Shown here one piece after another: positions 15,153 through 24,226 of a stretch of 64,000 nucleotides of DNA (its first letter is position 1; each line of letters begins with the position of its first letter). This stretch comes from Niastella vici (GTDB lineage Bacteria; Bacteroidota; Bacteroidia; Chitinophagales; Chitinophagaceae). Location: assembly GCF_002077945.1 (NCBI RefSeq), contig NZ_LVYD01000124.1:614740-678739 (forward strand), written 5' to 3'. A model generated the notes under the pieces. That model was not told the origin of the DNA and did no database searches. It saw only the letters and a program-made list of their open reading frames with translations. Made by a program: the position numbers and the translations under genes.

Positions 15153-16904
15153 ATGAAAGCGATGCTACTAATGATTGCAGTTATGACCACATTTGCAGGC
15201 ATGACACAGGCACCCGTAGAAAATTATCCTGTTGACCCTGCCAGCGAGGTACAACCGGGTGTGCCAAAAGGAGAAGTACTGAAATTCACTTTTGATCATT
15301 CTACCATTTTTCCCGGCACCTGGCGTGAATACTGGATATACATACCTGCCCAGTACCGTCCCGATCAACCAGCCTGTGTATACGTGAACCAGGATGGCAT
15401 ACAATGGAATGCCCCTACCGAATTCGACAATCTTATTTACAGGAAGGAAATGCCGGTTACCATTGGGGTTTTCGTTACGCCGGGCAGAGTAATGCCCGAT
15501 AGCGGCGCAATAGCATTGGCACGCTTCAACCGCAGTTTTGAATACGATGGCCTGGGAGGTGCTTATGCACAGTTTATTTTGAACGAGATCTTACCCGACG
15601 TTGAAAAACAAAAAACAAGCGACGGTCGTGCAATACGTTTGTCTAAAAACGGTAACGACCGTGCTATTGGCGGTTCCAGCAGCGGGGCTATCTGTGCCTT
15701 TACTGCTGCGTGGGAATATCCCAATGAATTTTCGCGCGTATTCAGCGCCATTGGCACGTATGTGGGTCTACGTGGTGGCGATCGCTACCCGGTGCTTATT
15801 CGCAAATACGAGCCAAAACCGATAAGGGTTTTCCTGCAGGACGGGGCCAATGACAACAACAAATATGGGGGCGACTGGTGGAAAGCAAATGAAATGATGG
15901 AACGTTCATTGATCTTTGCCGGCTATGAAGTAAACCATGTTTGGGGTGAAGGCACGCACAACCACAAACAGGGTACAGCGATTTTCCCCGAAGCCATGCG
16001 CTGGCTTTGGAAGAACTGGCCTGCGCCGGTTGCCAAAGGAAATTCAAAGAACGAGTTTTTAAACGATATACTTATTCCCGGTGAAGACTGGCAATTAGTG
16101 GGACAGGGATACCAGTTTACAGAAGGTACGGCAGCTAATGCGGCAGGAGAAGTTTTCTTCCAGGATATCCGCAATGCAAAAACATATAAGGTGGCACTGG
16201 ATGGTAAACTGGTTACGATAAACCCTGATTCCAAAAGAGCAAGTGGCACCAGCTTTGGTGCAGGTGGTAAACGGTATGTGGTAGCCGGCGCAACCAAACA
16301 GATCATAAGCTATGATAAGAATGAAAAAGAGACAATAGTGGCAGATAGCTTTCCAGGCAACGATCTTGTAGTGGCAGGCAATGGAAATATTTATGTTACA
16401 GTACCCGATGGCGCTGCCAAACCGGGCAGGATCTATCTTCTTAGGCCTAATGGAGAAAAACTGGTTGTGGATGAGGGATTGAAATATCCAAACGGCATTA
16501 CGCTATCACCCGACCAAACGCAGTTATATGTAGCGGAATCGGCGGCTCACTGGATATGGATCTACAAAATTTTGCCCGATGGGAAACTTACCTATAAACA
16601 ACGGTATGGCTGGCTGCATGTACCCGATACTGATGAAAACGCCTGGCCCGACGGCCTTAAATGTGATACGGCAGGAAGGGTATACACAACAACACGCCTG
16701 GGCATACAGGTACTCGACCAGATAGGCCGGGTAAATGCTATCATACCCGTGCCGTCAGGCACGCCCTCCAATTGCTGTTTTGGCGGTGCCAATTTTAATA
16801 CTATCTATGTTTCCTGCGGCGACAAGGTTTATCGCCGTAAACTCAAAGTTCGTGGCTGCAATACGTTTGAGAACCCGCACAAACCGGTTACACCAAGGCT
16901 TTAA
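15153..16904 (+). CDS. Secreted esterase-SMP-30/gluconolactonase fusion protein
   Basis: The 583-residue precursor has a signal peptide (MKAMLLMIAVMTTFAGMTQA). Residues 40-300 form an Esterase_D/Fes-like alpha/beta hydrolase: REYWIYIPAQY, the nucleophile region DRAIGGSSSGAICAF at about residue 170-185, and a His in WGEGTHNHKQG. Residues 305-575 are an SMP-30/gluconolactonase/LRE-type six-bladed propeller with the three metal-ligand regions in order: FTEGTAANAAGEVFFQD (Glu), YPNGITLSPDQTQLYV (Asn) and WPDGLKCDTAGRVYTTT (Asp). A two-enzyme polypeptide suggests sequential cleavage of one substrate, for example de-esterification then lactone opening on a sugar acid ester. This is inference. The 3' end overlaps the convergent cyclase gene by 4 bp. 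Confidence 0.87.
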   Translation: MKAMLLMIAVMTTFAGMTQAPVENYPVDPASEVQPGVPKGEVLKFTFDHSTIFPGTWREYWIYIPAQYRPDQPACVYVNQDGIQWNAPTEFDNLIYRKEMPVTIGVFVTPGRVMPDSGAIALARFNRSFEYDGLGGAYAQFILNEILPDVEKQKTSDGRAIRLSKNGNDRAIGGSSSGAICAFTAAWEYPNEFSRVFSAIGTYVGLRGGDRYPVLIRKYEPKPIRVFLQDGANDNNKYGGDWWKANEMMERSLIFAGYEVNHVWGEGTHNHKQGTAIFPEAMRWLWKNWPAPVAKGNSKNEFLNDILIPGEDWQLVGQGYQFTEGTAANAAGEVFFQDIRNAKTYKVALDGKLVTINPDSKRASGTSFGAGGKRYVVAGATKQIISYDKNEKETIVADSFPGNDLVVAGNGNIYVTVPDGAAKPGRIYLLRPNGEKLVVDEGLKYPNGITLSPDQTQLYVAESAAHWIWIYKILPDGKLTYKQRYGWLHVPDTDENAWPDGLKCDTAGRVYTTTRLGIQVLDQIGRVNAIIPVPSGTPSNCCFGGANFNTIYVSCGDKVYRRKLKVRGCNTFENPHKPVTPRL

Positions 16905-17956
16905 GTGGTAAGCCCTCCCCGTAACTGCCTATGAGCATCACTTACACTAAAAATTTCAACTTCCAGCTCCTTACCCCTCAATTTTACAACATCTACCCGC
17001 TCCCACTGAAAACCGTTCATTTGTTGAAGCCGGTTCATCAAAATTCCGGAAACAAGACAGTTGCGCTGGTATTTATTACATTCATCCTGAATTCTTGCAG
17101 TCGTATTCAGCACATCGCCGTTATAGACTATTTCACGCTTGAGATCACCAATTTGCGCGCTTACTACTTTTCCGAAATGCAGTCCGGCCTTGAACTCGGG
17201 CTTTACGCCAAATTTTTTGATATAGTGTTCACTGTTATTGATCAGATTTTGCTGGAACAGGAAAAAAGCCCTTAAGCAATTCGAATTTTCCAGCCCATCC
17301 TTCACCTCCCAGGTAAGCACCACCTCATCGCCGATGTATTGATAGATCTCGGCTTTTGTTTGAAGTACCGGTTGTGAAATTTCATGGAAGAGCTCATTCA
17401 ATAATTTATAGAAACGCACGTGCCCCAATTGCTCAGCAATCGTGGTTGACGACTTCATATCAAGGAACATGAAAATGCGCTCTTCCTCGTGGGGTTGATG
17501 GTATTTGCCACGGATAAATTTCCATAAGACGCCTTCTCCCAGCAGTTGGTTCATCTGGATGAAGAACACCAGCAATCCATAAATTACCAGCGTGTAAATC
17601 ACTAATACCAGTTGTTGGCGCGATGCCAGGATTGCCGGGAGTTCTCCCCATTTGCGGCCTTCAAACAATCCTCCTATAATCACCAGGGAAATTGTAACAA
17701 CATAAATGACGACCGTATAGAACAGGGTTTTCAGGATGAAAACTTTTGTAAAAGACCATTTCTGCCCCCATTGTTTGGCTTTTGGAAGCAGAAACAACTC
17801 AAGCAGGCCACAAACCAGGCCTAACGGGAACCCTACCAATACACTATTATGATCGAGGCGCATTTCCCTGATGAGTTGATAAATGACGCCGGCGAAGCTG
17901 GTAAACAGGCAAATTAATGCCAGGGTTTTGATCCTCCTTGGAAGGTCGGGCAGCAT
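16901..17956 (-). CDS. Membrane-bound class III adenylate/guanylate cyclase
   Basis: The 351-residue protein starts best at ATG 17954-17956 (MLPDLPRRIKTLALICLF), 4 nt behind a good promoter; a longer frame extends to 18037 but lies upstream of that promoter box. Four hydrophobic helices (TLALICLFTSFAGVIYQ, VGFPLGLVCGLLELFLL, TLFYTVVIYVVTISLVIIGG, VLVIYTLVIYGLLVFFI) precede a class III cyclase catalytic domain. That domain shows IFMFLDMKSSTTIAEQLG (first metal Asp), YIGDEVVLTWEV (second metal Asp), and VYNGDVLNTTARIQDEC (transition-state Asn and Arg). The purine-specifying Lys expected three residues before the G of GDE is Gln here, so substrate choice is uncertain. Likely product is cAMP. Confidence 0.85.
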   Translation of the reverse strand: MLPDLPRRIKTLALICLFTSFAGVIYQLIREMRLDHNSVLVGFPLGLVCGLLELFLLPKAKQWGQKWSFTKVFILKTLFYTVVIYVVTISLVIIGGLFEGRKWGELPAILASRQQLVLVIYTLVIYGLLVFFIQMNQLLGEGVLWKFIRGKYHQPHEEERIFMFLDMKSSTTIAEQLGHVRFYKLLNELFHEISQPVLQTKAEIYQYIGDEVVLTWEVKDGLENSNCLRAFFLFQQNLINNSEHYIKKFGVKPEFKAGLHFGKVVSAQIGDLKREIVYNGDVLNTTARIQDECNKYQRNCLVSGILMNRLQQMNGFQWERVDVVKLRGKELEVEIFSVSDAHRQLRGGLTT

Positions 17957-17960
17957 AAAT

Positions 17961-17991
17961 AAAAGGTAATGCAAATTATGATCATATACAA
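17961..17991 (-). promoter_or_regulatory. Bacteroidota-type promoter, TTG-N20-TACCTTTT
   Basis: On the minus strand TTG (17989-17991) and TACCTTTT (17961-17968) are spaced by exactly 20 nt. The cyclase ATG lies 4 nt beyond the -7 box, so the mRNA is expected to be leaderless or nearly so. Confidence 0.6.
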
Positions 17992-18200
17992 TGAGGAAGA
18001 TCATCCTGTTATCATTGTTGGGGTTGACGAGGCTCATTCAATATTTCATAGCTATTAAGTACCTTAAATGACAATCCATATGCTGAAAACAACAATTATT
18101 CACTTCTAAAATTTCAGCTATGAAACATTCATTATTCTTTGATCTCGCAACAGGCGAAGCAGGCACAAGTATTGGTTCACCGCATATAGAGAACAGGACC

Positions 18201-19262
18201 ATGACCTACAAACATATTGTTGTTAGCCACTATGGCGGGCCCGATGAACTTCATGTGGTTGAAGAAGCATATCCTGAGCCGAAAAAAGGTGAAGTACGGG
18301 TAAGGGTACAGGCCGCTGGCGTGTCGTTGCCCGACGTAATGATGCGTGAAGGTATTCATCCGGAAACGCCCAGGCTGCCTTTCACCCCGGGCTGGGATAT
18401 AGTTGGAGTGGTTGATAAAGTAGGTGATGGCGTGTCTGGGATCGAACCAGGCCAGCAAGTGGCGGCGCTGCCCATATTCGGCGCGTATACTGAGGTTATT
18501 TGTTTGCCACAGCATTTATTGGTGCCGGTGCCCCAGGGGTTAGATCCCGCAGAGGCCGTCAGCCTCGTACTGAACTACATTACGGCGTATCAAATGTTAC
18601 ATCGTTCGGCCAGAATTAAACCAGGGCAACGTGCGTTGATCCATGGTGCAGCAGGTGGAGTTGGTACTGCGTTGCTGCAGCTTGGGCGCCTCGCGGGGGT
18701 GGAGCTATACGGCACCTGTTCATCGCGGGATATGTCGTTTGTATCCAATCTCGGCGCTACGCCCATCGATTACGAGCATCAGGATTTCGTAAAAGAAATT
18801 CAGCGTTTTACAGGCAACGGCGTCGACGCCGTTTTTGAAAGCATCGGTGGCGCTCATACCTGGCTTTCCCGTAAAGCACTCCGTCCTGGCGGGAAGGTCG
18901 TTGCTTTCGGTCTTACAGGATCGTTACGCGGCGGTCGAACGACGTTAGGTGGCGAAGGACGTCGTCATCGCTATCGTGCTATTAGCATCTTCCTGTGGTA
19001 TATCTTTCTAAGCAGAATTCTGCCTGGCCGTAAGCGGGTAGTTCCTTACAGCATCCAGTGGCTGATGCGCCTGAAACCCGCATACTTTCGACAGGATCTC
19101 ATTACCCTGTTTGAACTGCTTCAACAAAAAAAGATCAGGCCGTTTATTGCACAGCGATTCCCGCTTAGCGAGGCAAAACAGGCACATGAGCTGCTTGGAA
19201 AGGGAGGCGTTACAGGCAAGATCGTATTGGTGTGCAACGCTACTTCGAATGAAAATGCATAA
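18201..19262 (+). CDS. Zinc-independent medium-chain dehydrogenase/quinone oxidoreductase
   Basis: The 353-residue protein begins at ATG 18201 (MTYKHIVVSHYGGPDELHVV), the conserved start of quinone-oxidoreductase-like MDRs; an in-frame ATG at 18120 would add 27 residues lacking family resemblance. Features are the GroES-like domain with EVRVRVQAAGVSLPDVMMREG and PFTPGWDIVGVVDKVGDGV, then the Rossmann domain with LIHGAAGGVGTALLQLGRLAG, EELSIGG-like FESIGGAHTWLSRKAL and GGKVVAFG. The structural zinc cysteines of zinc alcohol dehydrogenases are missing. Such enzymes reduce quinones or enones with NADPH. It is followed after 2 nt by the glucosidase gene, so both may be co-transcribed. Confidence 0.87.
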   Translation: MTYKHIVVSHYGGPDELHVVEEAYPEPKKGEVRVRVQAAGVSLPDVMMREGIHPETPRLPFTPGWDIVGVVDKVGDGVSGIEPGQQVAALPIFGAYTEVICLPQHLLVPVPQGLDPAEAVSLVLNYITAYQMLHRSARIKPGQRALIHGAAGGVGTALLQLGRLAGVELYGTCSSRDMSFVSNLGATPIDYEHQDFVKEIQRFTGNGVDAVFESIGGAHTWLSRKALRPGGKVVAFGLTGSLRGGRTTLGGEGRRHRYRAISIFLWYIFLSRILPGRKRVVPYSIQWLMRLKPAYFRQDLITLFELLQQKKIRPFIAQRFPLSEAKQAHELLGKGGVTGKIVLVCNATSNENA

Positions 19263-19264
19263 TT

Positions 19265-21859
19265 ATGATGAGTGAAGAGGAAAGGGTAAAAACAGCCGGC
19301 TGGAAAAAATGGGGACCGTATGTAAGCGACCGGCAATGGGGTACGGTGCGGGAAGATTACAGCATCAATGGTGATGCCTGGAATTTCACAACGCATGATA
19401 TAGCGCGTAGCAAAGCCTACAGATGGGGCGAAGAAGGCATTGCCGGTATTTGTGATGACGAACAGCTGTTGTGTTTTGCATTATCGCTGTGGAATAAAAA
19501 AGATCCTGTTCTGAAAGAACGCTATTTTGGATTGACCAACACAGAAGGCAATCACGGCGAGGATGTAAAGGAACTCTATTACTATCTGGACAATACCCCC
19601 ACCCATTCTTACATGAAGATGTTGTATAAATATCCGCAAACACCTTTTCCATATATTCAGCTCCTTGAAGAAAATCGCCGCAGAACCAAACAAGACCCTG
19701 AATTTGAGCTCATAGATACCGGCGTATTTGATGACAACCGTTATTTTGATGTCATAATGGAATACGCCAAACAATCACCACAACATATTTTAATCCGGAT
19801 TACCATCTATAACCGGGGCAGCGAAGCGCAAGCGATCAACGTACTTCCTACCTTATGGTTCCGGAACACGTGGGCCTGGGAAAATGATGTCTGTCAGCTT
19901 CAATTAAACGCAAGCGCTACCGGCCTCCTAGAAGCTTTTCACCCGGCTTTAGGGCAATATTATTGTAAAGCCGAAGGCTCACCCGAATTGTTGTTCTGTA
20001 ACAATGAAACCAATACCATTCGCCTGTATGGGTATGCGGGGAACACAGTCTACTATAAGGATGGCATTAATGATTATCTTATCTACGGTGCAGCAAGCAT
20101 CAATCCGGCAAAACGAGGCACTAAAGCTGCATTTAATTATGACCTTACTATTCCAGCCGGTTCACCGGCTGTTGTTCGTTTGTCGTTGTCGCAGGACCCG
20201 AATTATACGTTTGACAATTTTGATCAGATCTTCTCTTTACGAAAAGAAGAAGCCGATGCCTTTTACGGGGAAATTTTAAAAGAGGAGAAGAACCCGGATA
20301 TAATCAATATCAAAAGGCAGGCGTTGGCGGGTTTGTTATGGAACAAACAATTTTATTACTATGATGTGCATCAGTGGCTGAAGGGCGATCCGGGAAAGCC
20401 CTCCCCCCCTTTGCAGCGATCACAACTACGGAACGCTGACTGGAAACACCTGCACAGCAAAGAAATACTTTCGGTGCCTGACAAGTGGGAATTTCCCTGG
20501 TTTGCCGCCTGGGATATGGCGTTTCATTGTTATACGCTGGCTATGGTAGATATTGAATTTGCCAAAAGCCAGTTATTATATATGGTAAACGAGTGGTACA
20601 TGCACCCAAATGGACAGCTGCCCGCCTATGAGTGGAACTTCAGCGATTGTAACCCGCCCATTCATGCTATGGCCATTTGGGAAATTTATAAAGCTGACAA
20701 GCAGGCCAACCAGGGCAAGGGGGATGTGCTGTTTTTGGAAAAAGCATTTCACAAGCTTATGTTGAATTTTAACTGGTGGGTGAACAGAAGAGATGCCAGG
20801 GGCGATAACATATTTGAAGCCGGTTTTCTGGGGTTGGACAACATTGGCGTAATTGACCGGAATGCGGTGCTTCCTGGTGGCGGCTATCTTCAACAATCAG
20901 ATGCTACCGGATGGATGGCTATGTATGCCCTGAATATGATCCGCATTGCGCATGAGCTTTTATGGCATAATCCTGCATATACCGAAATAACATCGAAGTA
21001 TTTTGAACATTTTCTGTATATCGCCGGTGCGATGAATGGCGTAGAAGGAAATTTATGGGATGAAGAAGATAATTTTTATTACGACCGCTTGTTCCTGCCC
21101 GTTAACTTTTCTGTACCACTGAAGGTCAGAAGTCTTGTGGGCCTTATCCCGCTTTTTGTAGCAGAAACTGTTGCCGACAGTGAGATCAAAAAAGATGATT
21201 TTTTTGATAATCGCAGGAAATGGTTCGAGGAACACCGGCCCGATCTGGCGAACCTTGTTATGCACTGGAACAGGACAAATAAAGAAGGCATTCATCTTTA
21301 TAGCCTGATGCGGGGTTTCCGCATGAAGATGACGTTAAAACGTTTGCTGGATGAAAATGAATTTCTAAGCGACTATGGCATTCGTTCCCTTTCAAAATTT
21401 CATTTGGAACACCCCTATCAATTCAATGGAAATGGACAGGTGCAGACCGTGAAATATGTACCAGGAGAAAGCGACAATAATATGTTCGGCGGCAACAGCA
21501 ACTGGCGGGGGCCGGTATGGCTGCCTATGAACTGGCTGGTGATTGAAAGTTTACGACGCTATTATTCGTATTATGGAGATGAGTTCAAATTGGAATGTCC
21601 AACCGGATCAGGCAGGTATATGACGCTGAATGAAGTGGCCAATGAATTGAGCCGCCGGGTATTCCGGATCTTTGAACGAAACGAAGCAGGTATTCGTCCG
21701 GTATTGGGCCATTCAATAAAAATGCAAACAGATGAGCATTTTAAAGATCATCTATTGTTTCACGAATATTTTCACGGCGACACGGGCGTTGGTTTGGGCG
21801 CCTCGCATCAAACCGGGTGGACGGCGTTGATTGCCGCTTTTGCTACCCACGGGAAATAA
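19265..21859 (+). CDS. MGH1-like glycoside hydrolase (GH63-type glucosidase)
   Basis: This 864-residue protein opens KKWGPYVSDRQWGTVREDYS, a start typical of large bacterial glucosidases of the MGH1/GH63 (alpha/alpha)6 toroid group. Other landmarks are DDEQLLCFALSLWN, the central KWEFPWFAAWDMAFHCYTLA (catalytic Asp region), PAYEWNFSDCNPPIHAMAIW, NNMFGGNSNWRGPVWLPMNW, and the end GDTGVGLGASHQTGWTALIA, where Gln/Thr/Gly around SHQTGW form part of the conserved toroid end. There is no signal peptide, so the enzyme is cytoplasmic. It probably hydrolyses alpha-linked glucose or mannosyl oligosaccharides such as glucosylglycerate-like compatible solutes. The exact substrate is unknown. ATG codons at 19265 and 19268 are both possible. 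Confidence 0.85.
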   Translation: MMSEEERVKTAGWKKWGPYVSDRQWGTVREDYSINGDAWNFTTHDIARSKAYRWGEEGIAGICDDEQLLCFALSLWNKKDPVLKERYFGLTNTEGNHGEDVKELYYYLDNTPTHSYMKMLYKYPQTPFPYIQLLEENRRRTKQDPEFELIDTGVFDDNRYFDVIMEYAKQSPQHILIRITIYNRGSEAQAINVLPTLWFRNTWAWENDVCQLQLNASATGLLEAFHPALGQYYCKAEGSPELLFCNNETNTIRLYGYAGNTVYYKDGINDYLIYGAASINPAKRGTKAAFNYDLTIPAGSPAVVRLSLSQDPNYTFDNFDQIFSLRKEEADAFYGEILKEEKNPDIINIKRQALAGLLWNKQFYYYDVHQWLKGDPGKPSPPLQRSQLRNADWKHLHSKEILSVPDKWEFPWFAAWDMAFHCYTLAMVDIEFAKSQLLYMVNEWYMHPNGQLPAYEWNFSDCNPPIHAMAIWEIYKADKQANQGKGDVLFLEKAFHKLMLNFNWWVNRRDARGDNIFEAGFLGLDNIGVIDRNAVLPGGGYLQQSDATGWMAMYALNMIRIAHELLWHNPAYTEITSKYFEHFLYIAGAMNGVEGNLWDEEDNFYYDRLFLPVNFSVPLKVRSLVGLIPLFVAETVADSEIKKDDFFDNRRKWFEEHRPDLANLVMHWNRTNKEGIHLYSLMRGFRMKMTLKRLLDENEFLSDYGIRSLSKFHLEHPYQFNGNGQVQTVKYVPGESDNNMFGGNSNWRGPVWLPMNWLVIESLRRYYSYYGDEFKLECPTGSGRYMTLNEVANELSRRVFRIFERNEAGIRPVLGHSIKMQTDEHFKDHLLFHEYFHGDTGVGLGASHQTGWTALIAAFATHGK

Positions 21860-22057
21860 AAAAGCGCCCGGTCAACTCCCTTTTATTACTGCTGATAACA
21901 TAGCTGCAGGTACCTTCTTTATGGGGCATGTACCTGATCTTGTAGAAGCCATTACCATCGTGCTACCCTCCTGTTTTGGGCAACCACACCGCCAATATGG
22001 CCGTATTTATGTGTGCAATCATACCGAGGGATCGTTTTTACAAGATCGGAGTAATGA

Positions 22058-22447
22058 AGCGTCCACGACACGCATTTACAGGAGTATTCAAACATAAACT
22101 TTGAGACAGGCAGCCGTGGTTACAACTTACTCAACCATGATAGCTTAGCCCGGTATCATCGGGGTGAGAAGATTACTTTATTAATTACTAAAAACGACCT
22201 TGAAAAAAAGCTTAACCATGTTAAAGAACCTACGTTTCAAGAGAAACATTTTGGTTGGCCAACAGTACACATCTATGGTGTTGAGATAAACAAACACCCT
22301 ATTTATTGGTCTGAAGAATATAAAGACGATGTTTCAAATTCAGAAAGCAGTAACGGAATATGGAGACTGATCGCAATTGGAGTGGCAATTTTACTATTCG
22401 TCTTTGGCTTTAAAATGTTTTCCAAATCCAGGAAGCAAAGAATCTAA
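22058..22447 (+). pseudogene. 5'-truncated remnant of a membrane protein gene
   Basis: The frame after the TGA at 22055-22057 is open for 129 codons to the TAA at 22445 and has plausible coding character. It includes YHRGEKITLLITKNDLEKKL, HFGWPTVHIYGVEINKHPIY, one membrane helix (WRLIAIGVAILLFVFGFKMF) and a basic tail. No ATG, GTG or TTG occurs before the membrane helix, so it cannot be translated normally. It looks like the C-terminal part of a lost gene. The preceding 200 bp (21860-22057) show no recognisable gene. The small membrane protein at 22465 follows 17 nt later and may once have been its partner. Confidence 0.4.
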
Positions 22448-22464
22448 AAATACGGTAACTGGCA

Positions 22465-22764
22465 ATGAGAAAGAAAATTTTATTAATTATTAGCGTTCTT
22501 ACAATTGTACTTTTCAGTTATCTCACAATTTCAACTGCAGAGATCAGGTCAGGATCTGATGGCGAAGACACTTACGGTTATCCGCTAACATTTTTCATCA
22601 GATTTAGTGGAGAGTGTGACCCTTGTTTGCCAGATGCACCTGAAACTGAAATTAATTTTTTGAAACTTTTATTGGACCTGTTGTTTGCAGCAATCTTTCC
22701 TATACTGGGCTGGGCATTTATTATTAAGGTGAAAAAGGACATTAAAAAGGACCTTAACAAATAA
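22465..22764 (+). CDS. Small membrane protein of unknown function
   Basis: The 99-residue protein has a hydrophobic N-terminal helix (KILLIISVLTIVLFSYLTIS), a polar middle with two Cys (GECDPCLPDAPE, a CxxC motif) and a second helix (LLDLLFAAIFPILGWAFII) followed by a lysine-rich cytoplasmic end. The CxxC lies between the two membrane spans and so probably on the periplasmic side. Family not recognised. Confidence 0.5.
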   Translation: MRKKILLIISVLTIVLFSYLTISTAEIRSGSDGEDTYGYPLTFFIRFSGECDPCLPDAPETEINFLKLLLDLLFAAIFPILGWAFIIKVKKDIKKDLNK

Positions 22765-22792
22765 AAGCGGCATTAATGGAGCAAGTGAGCCA

Positions 22793-24013
22793 CTACCCCT
22801 CCCGGCTTTTCAACCTCGCCACTACTAACATAAATGACCCAACAAACAATCCTATAGCAGCCAACCACAACAACCAGTTGTATATGGGACTGGCATTCCC
22901 CAACAATAATCCAACTCCCTGGATCAATAAAATTGTTTCCTGAAAAATGACAGCCCCTGCAAATACGAAAATTGCCGACCGAACAAACCGCTTTTCAATA
23001 GTAAATGCACCGGTGCTTATATAATTTGATAAAATATAAAAAGTACATAGCCCCAGAAAAACCAAATGCAAAAAGCCAATGATAACGGGCCGTAATCCAA
23101 AGACAGCATTGCCAAGACCCGGGAATAAGGTACCGGTTTGTAATAGTGATTTAATTACAAAGGAAAAGAGCGCTAAAAACCAAAGCCATCTTGCTATTAA
23201 AGATCTGTAGATATGCCTGATCGGAAATGTGCTGCCCACTTTAAATAAACAGATCAGGCAGCCGATAATCAGCACCGCCCCAAGAATAGCCAACGTTCTC
23301 TCCCAATTACCAGAATGCCATAATAATGTCAGAAAGAAAGAAGGCAAAACAGAGGCACACAATAACCAGGTAAACCATTTGGTGATAACCGGTACCTTAT
23401 TGGGCAAACCAGTTGTATTGGCAGCAAAAAAAAGCATGGCGAAGACAGCCAGTGTGAAGAACCCGTTATACTGAAAATGCAGGTAAAAGTAAATAGCATC
23501 TTTAAACAAAATGGCATTTCCCGATTTGGAGGCCATCAAATAAGCCAGGGTAAATGGCCCGGCTGAAGAAATAACCAGGCATATAATAGAAACGAATGCC
23601 AGTATATACGCCGGCGGCCTGTTTTTAACAGTTAAGATATCTTTTATAAACACCCAACTATACCCATAGGTAAAGAATATAAATAAGGTAGAAAAAATTA
23701 TGGCAATTGGGCCGTACCCCTGAAAAGGAAAAGAAAAAAGCATCCCCACAGCAGTAAAGAACATACCCCACAACATCCATTGATACCATGCACGTTGTTG
23801 ATATGGCAATGGCACCAGCGTATGCGTGAACAGGTTTAAAAATGCCAGCGTAAGCCAACCGCCGAAAGCAAAATGAGAATGGGCATTAATTAAATTTCCA
23901 TAGTTTATAAAATTCAGCGGGAATAAAATTTTGCTTCGCAAGGTAAAGCCCAACAACGCTACAATGCATAAATTCACCAATGATGTGGTGATCCAAAACT
24001 GTTTATTCTTCAT
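22793..24013 (-). CDS. Polytopic membrane protein, oxidase subunit I-like
   Basis: The protein is most likely 406 residues from ATG 24011-24013 (MKNKQFWITTSLVNLCIVAL); a longer frame to 24064 adds 17 weakly supported residues. About eleven to twelve hydrophobic helices cover the chain. Several helices carry isolated histidines in conserved-looking contexts: NLINAHSHFAFGGWLTLAF, YFYLHFQYNGFFTLAVFA and VIIGFLHLVFLGLCTFYI. The spacing loosely resembles heme-copper oxidase subunit I (low-spin heme His in helix II, other ligands in VI and X) and also NnrS-like proteins. I cannot assign it. Metal or heme binding is inference. A CACCTTTG box lies 7 nt before the chosen ATG. Confidence 0.55.
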   Translation of the reverse strand: MKNKQFWITTSLVNLCIVALLGFTLRSKILFPLNFINYGNLINAHSHFAFGGWLTLAFLNLFTHTLVPLPYQQRAWYQWMLWGMFFTAVGMLFSFPFQGYGPIAIIFSTLFIFFTYGYSWVFIKDILTVKNRPPAYILAFVSIICLVISSAGPFTLAYLMASKSGNAILFKDAIYFYLHFQYNGFFTLAVFAMLFFAANTTGLPNKVPVITKWFTWLLCASVLPSFFLTLLWHSGNWERTLAILGAVLIIGCLICLFKVGSTFPIRHIYRSLIARWLWFLALFSFVIKSLLQTGTLFPGLGNAVFGLRPVIIGFLHLVFLGLCTFYILSNYISTGAFTIEKRFVRSAIFVFAGAVIFQETILLIQGVGLLLGNASPIYNWLLWLAAIGLFVGSFMLVVARLKSREG

Positions 24014-24226
24014 GCCATAACAAAGGTGATCACTAAAATTAGCACTCACCTTGACGTTTGTCATGGCCCCTGGTGACTTCGCTCACCGTTCTAAAATCTT
24101 TGACTGCTAATGAAATTTAGCAAACATTTTAACAGGTACCAGGGTACCGTGCGTAACAATTCGTTATTTGCTGATCTTTTATTATATTGTATCGATTGTT
24201 GTGATGTAAGAAAAGACCGACCCTTT

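Noticed and set aside
21831..22097. A 88-residue gene starting inside the glucosidase end
   Set aside because: The frame begins within the glucosidase coding region and has no recognisable domain or own promoter; the region looks decayed.
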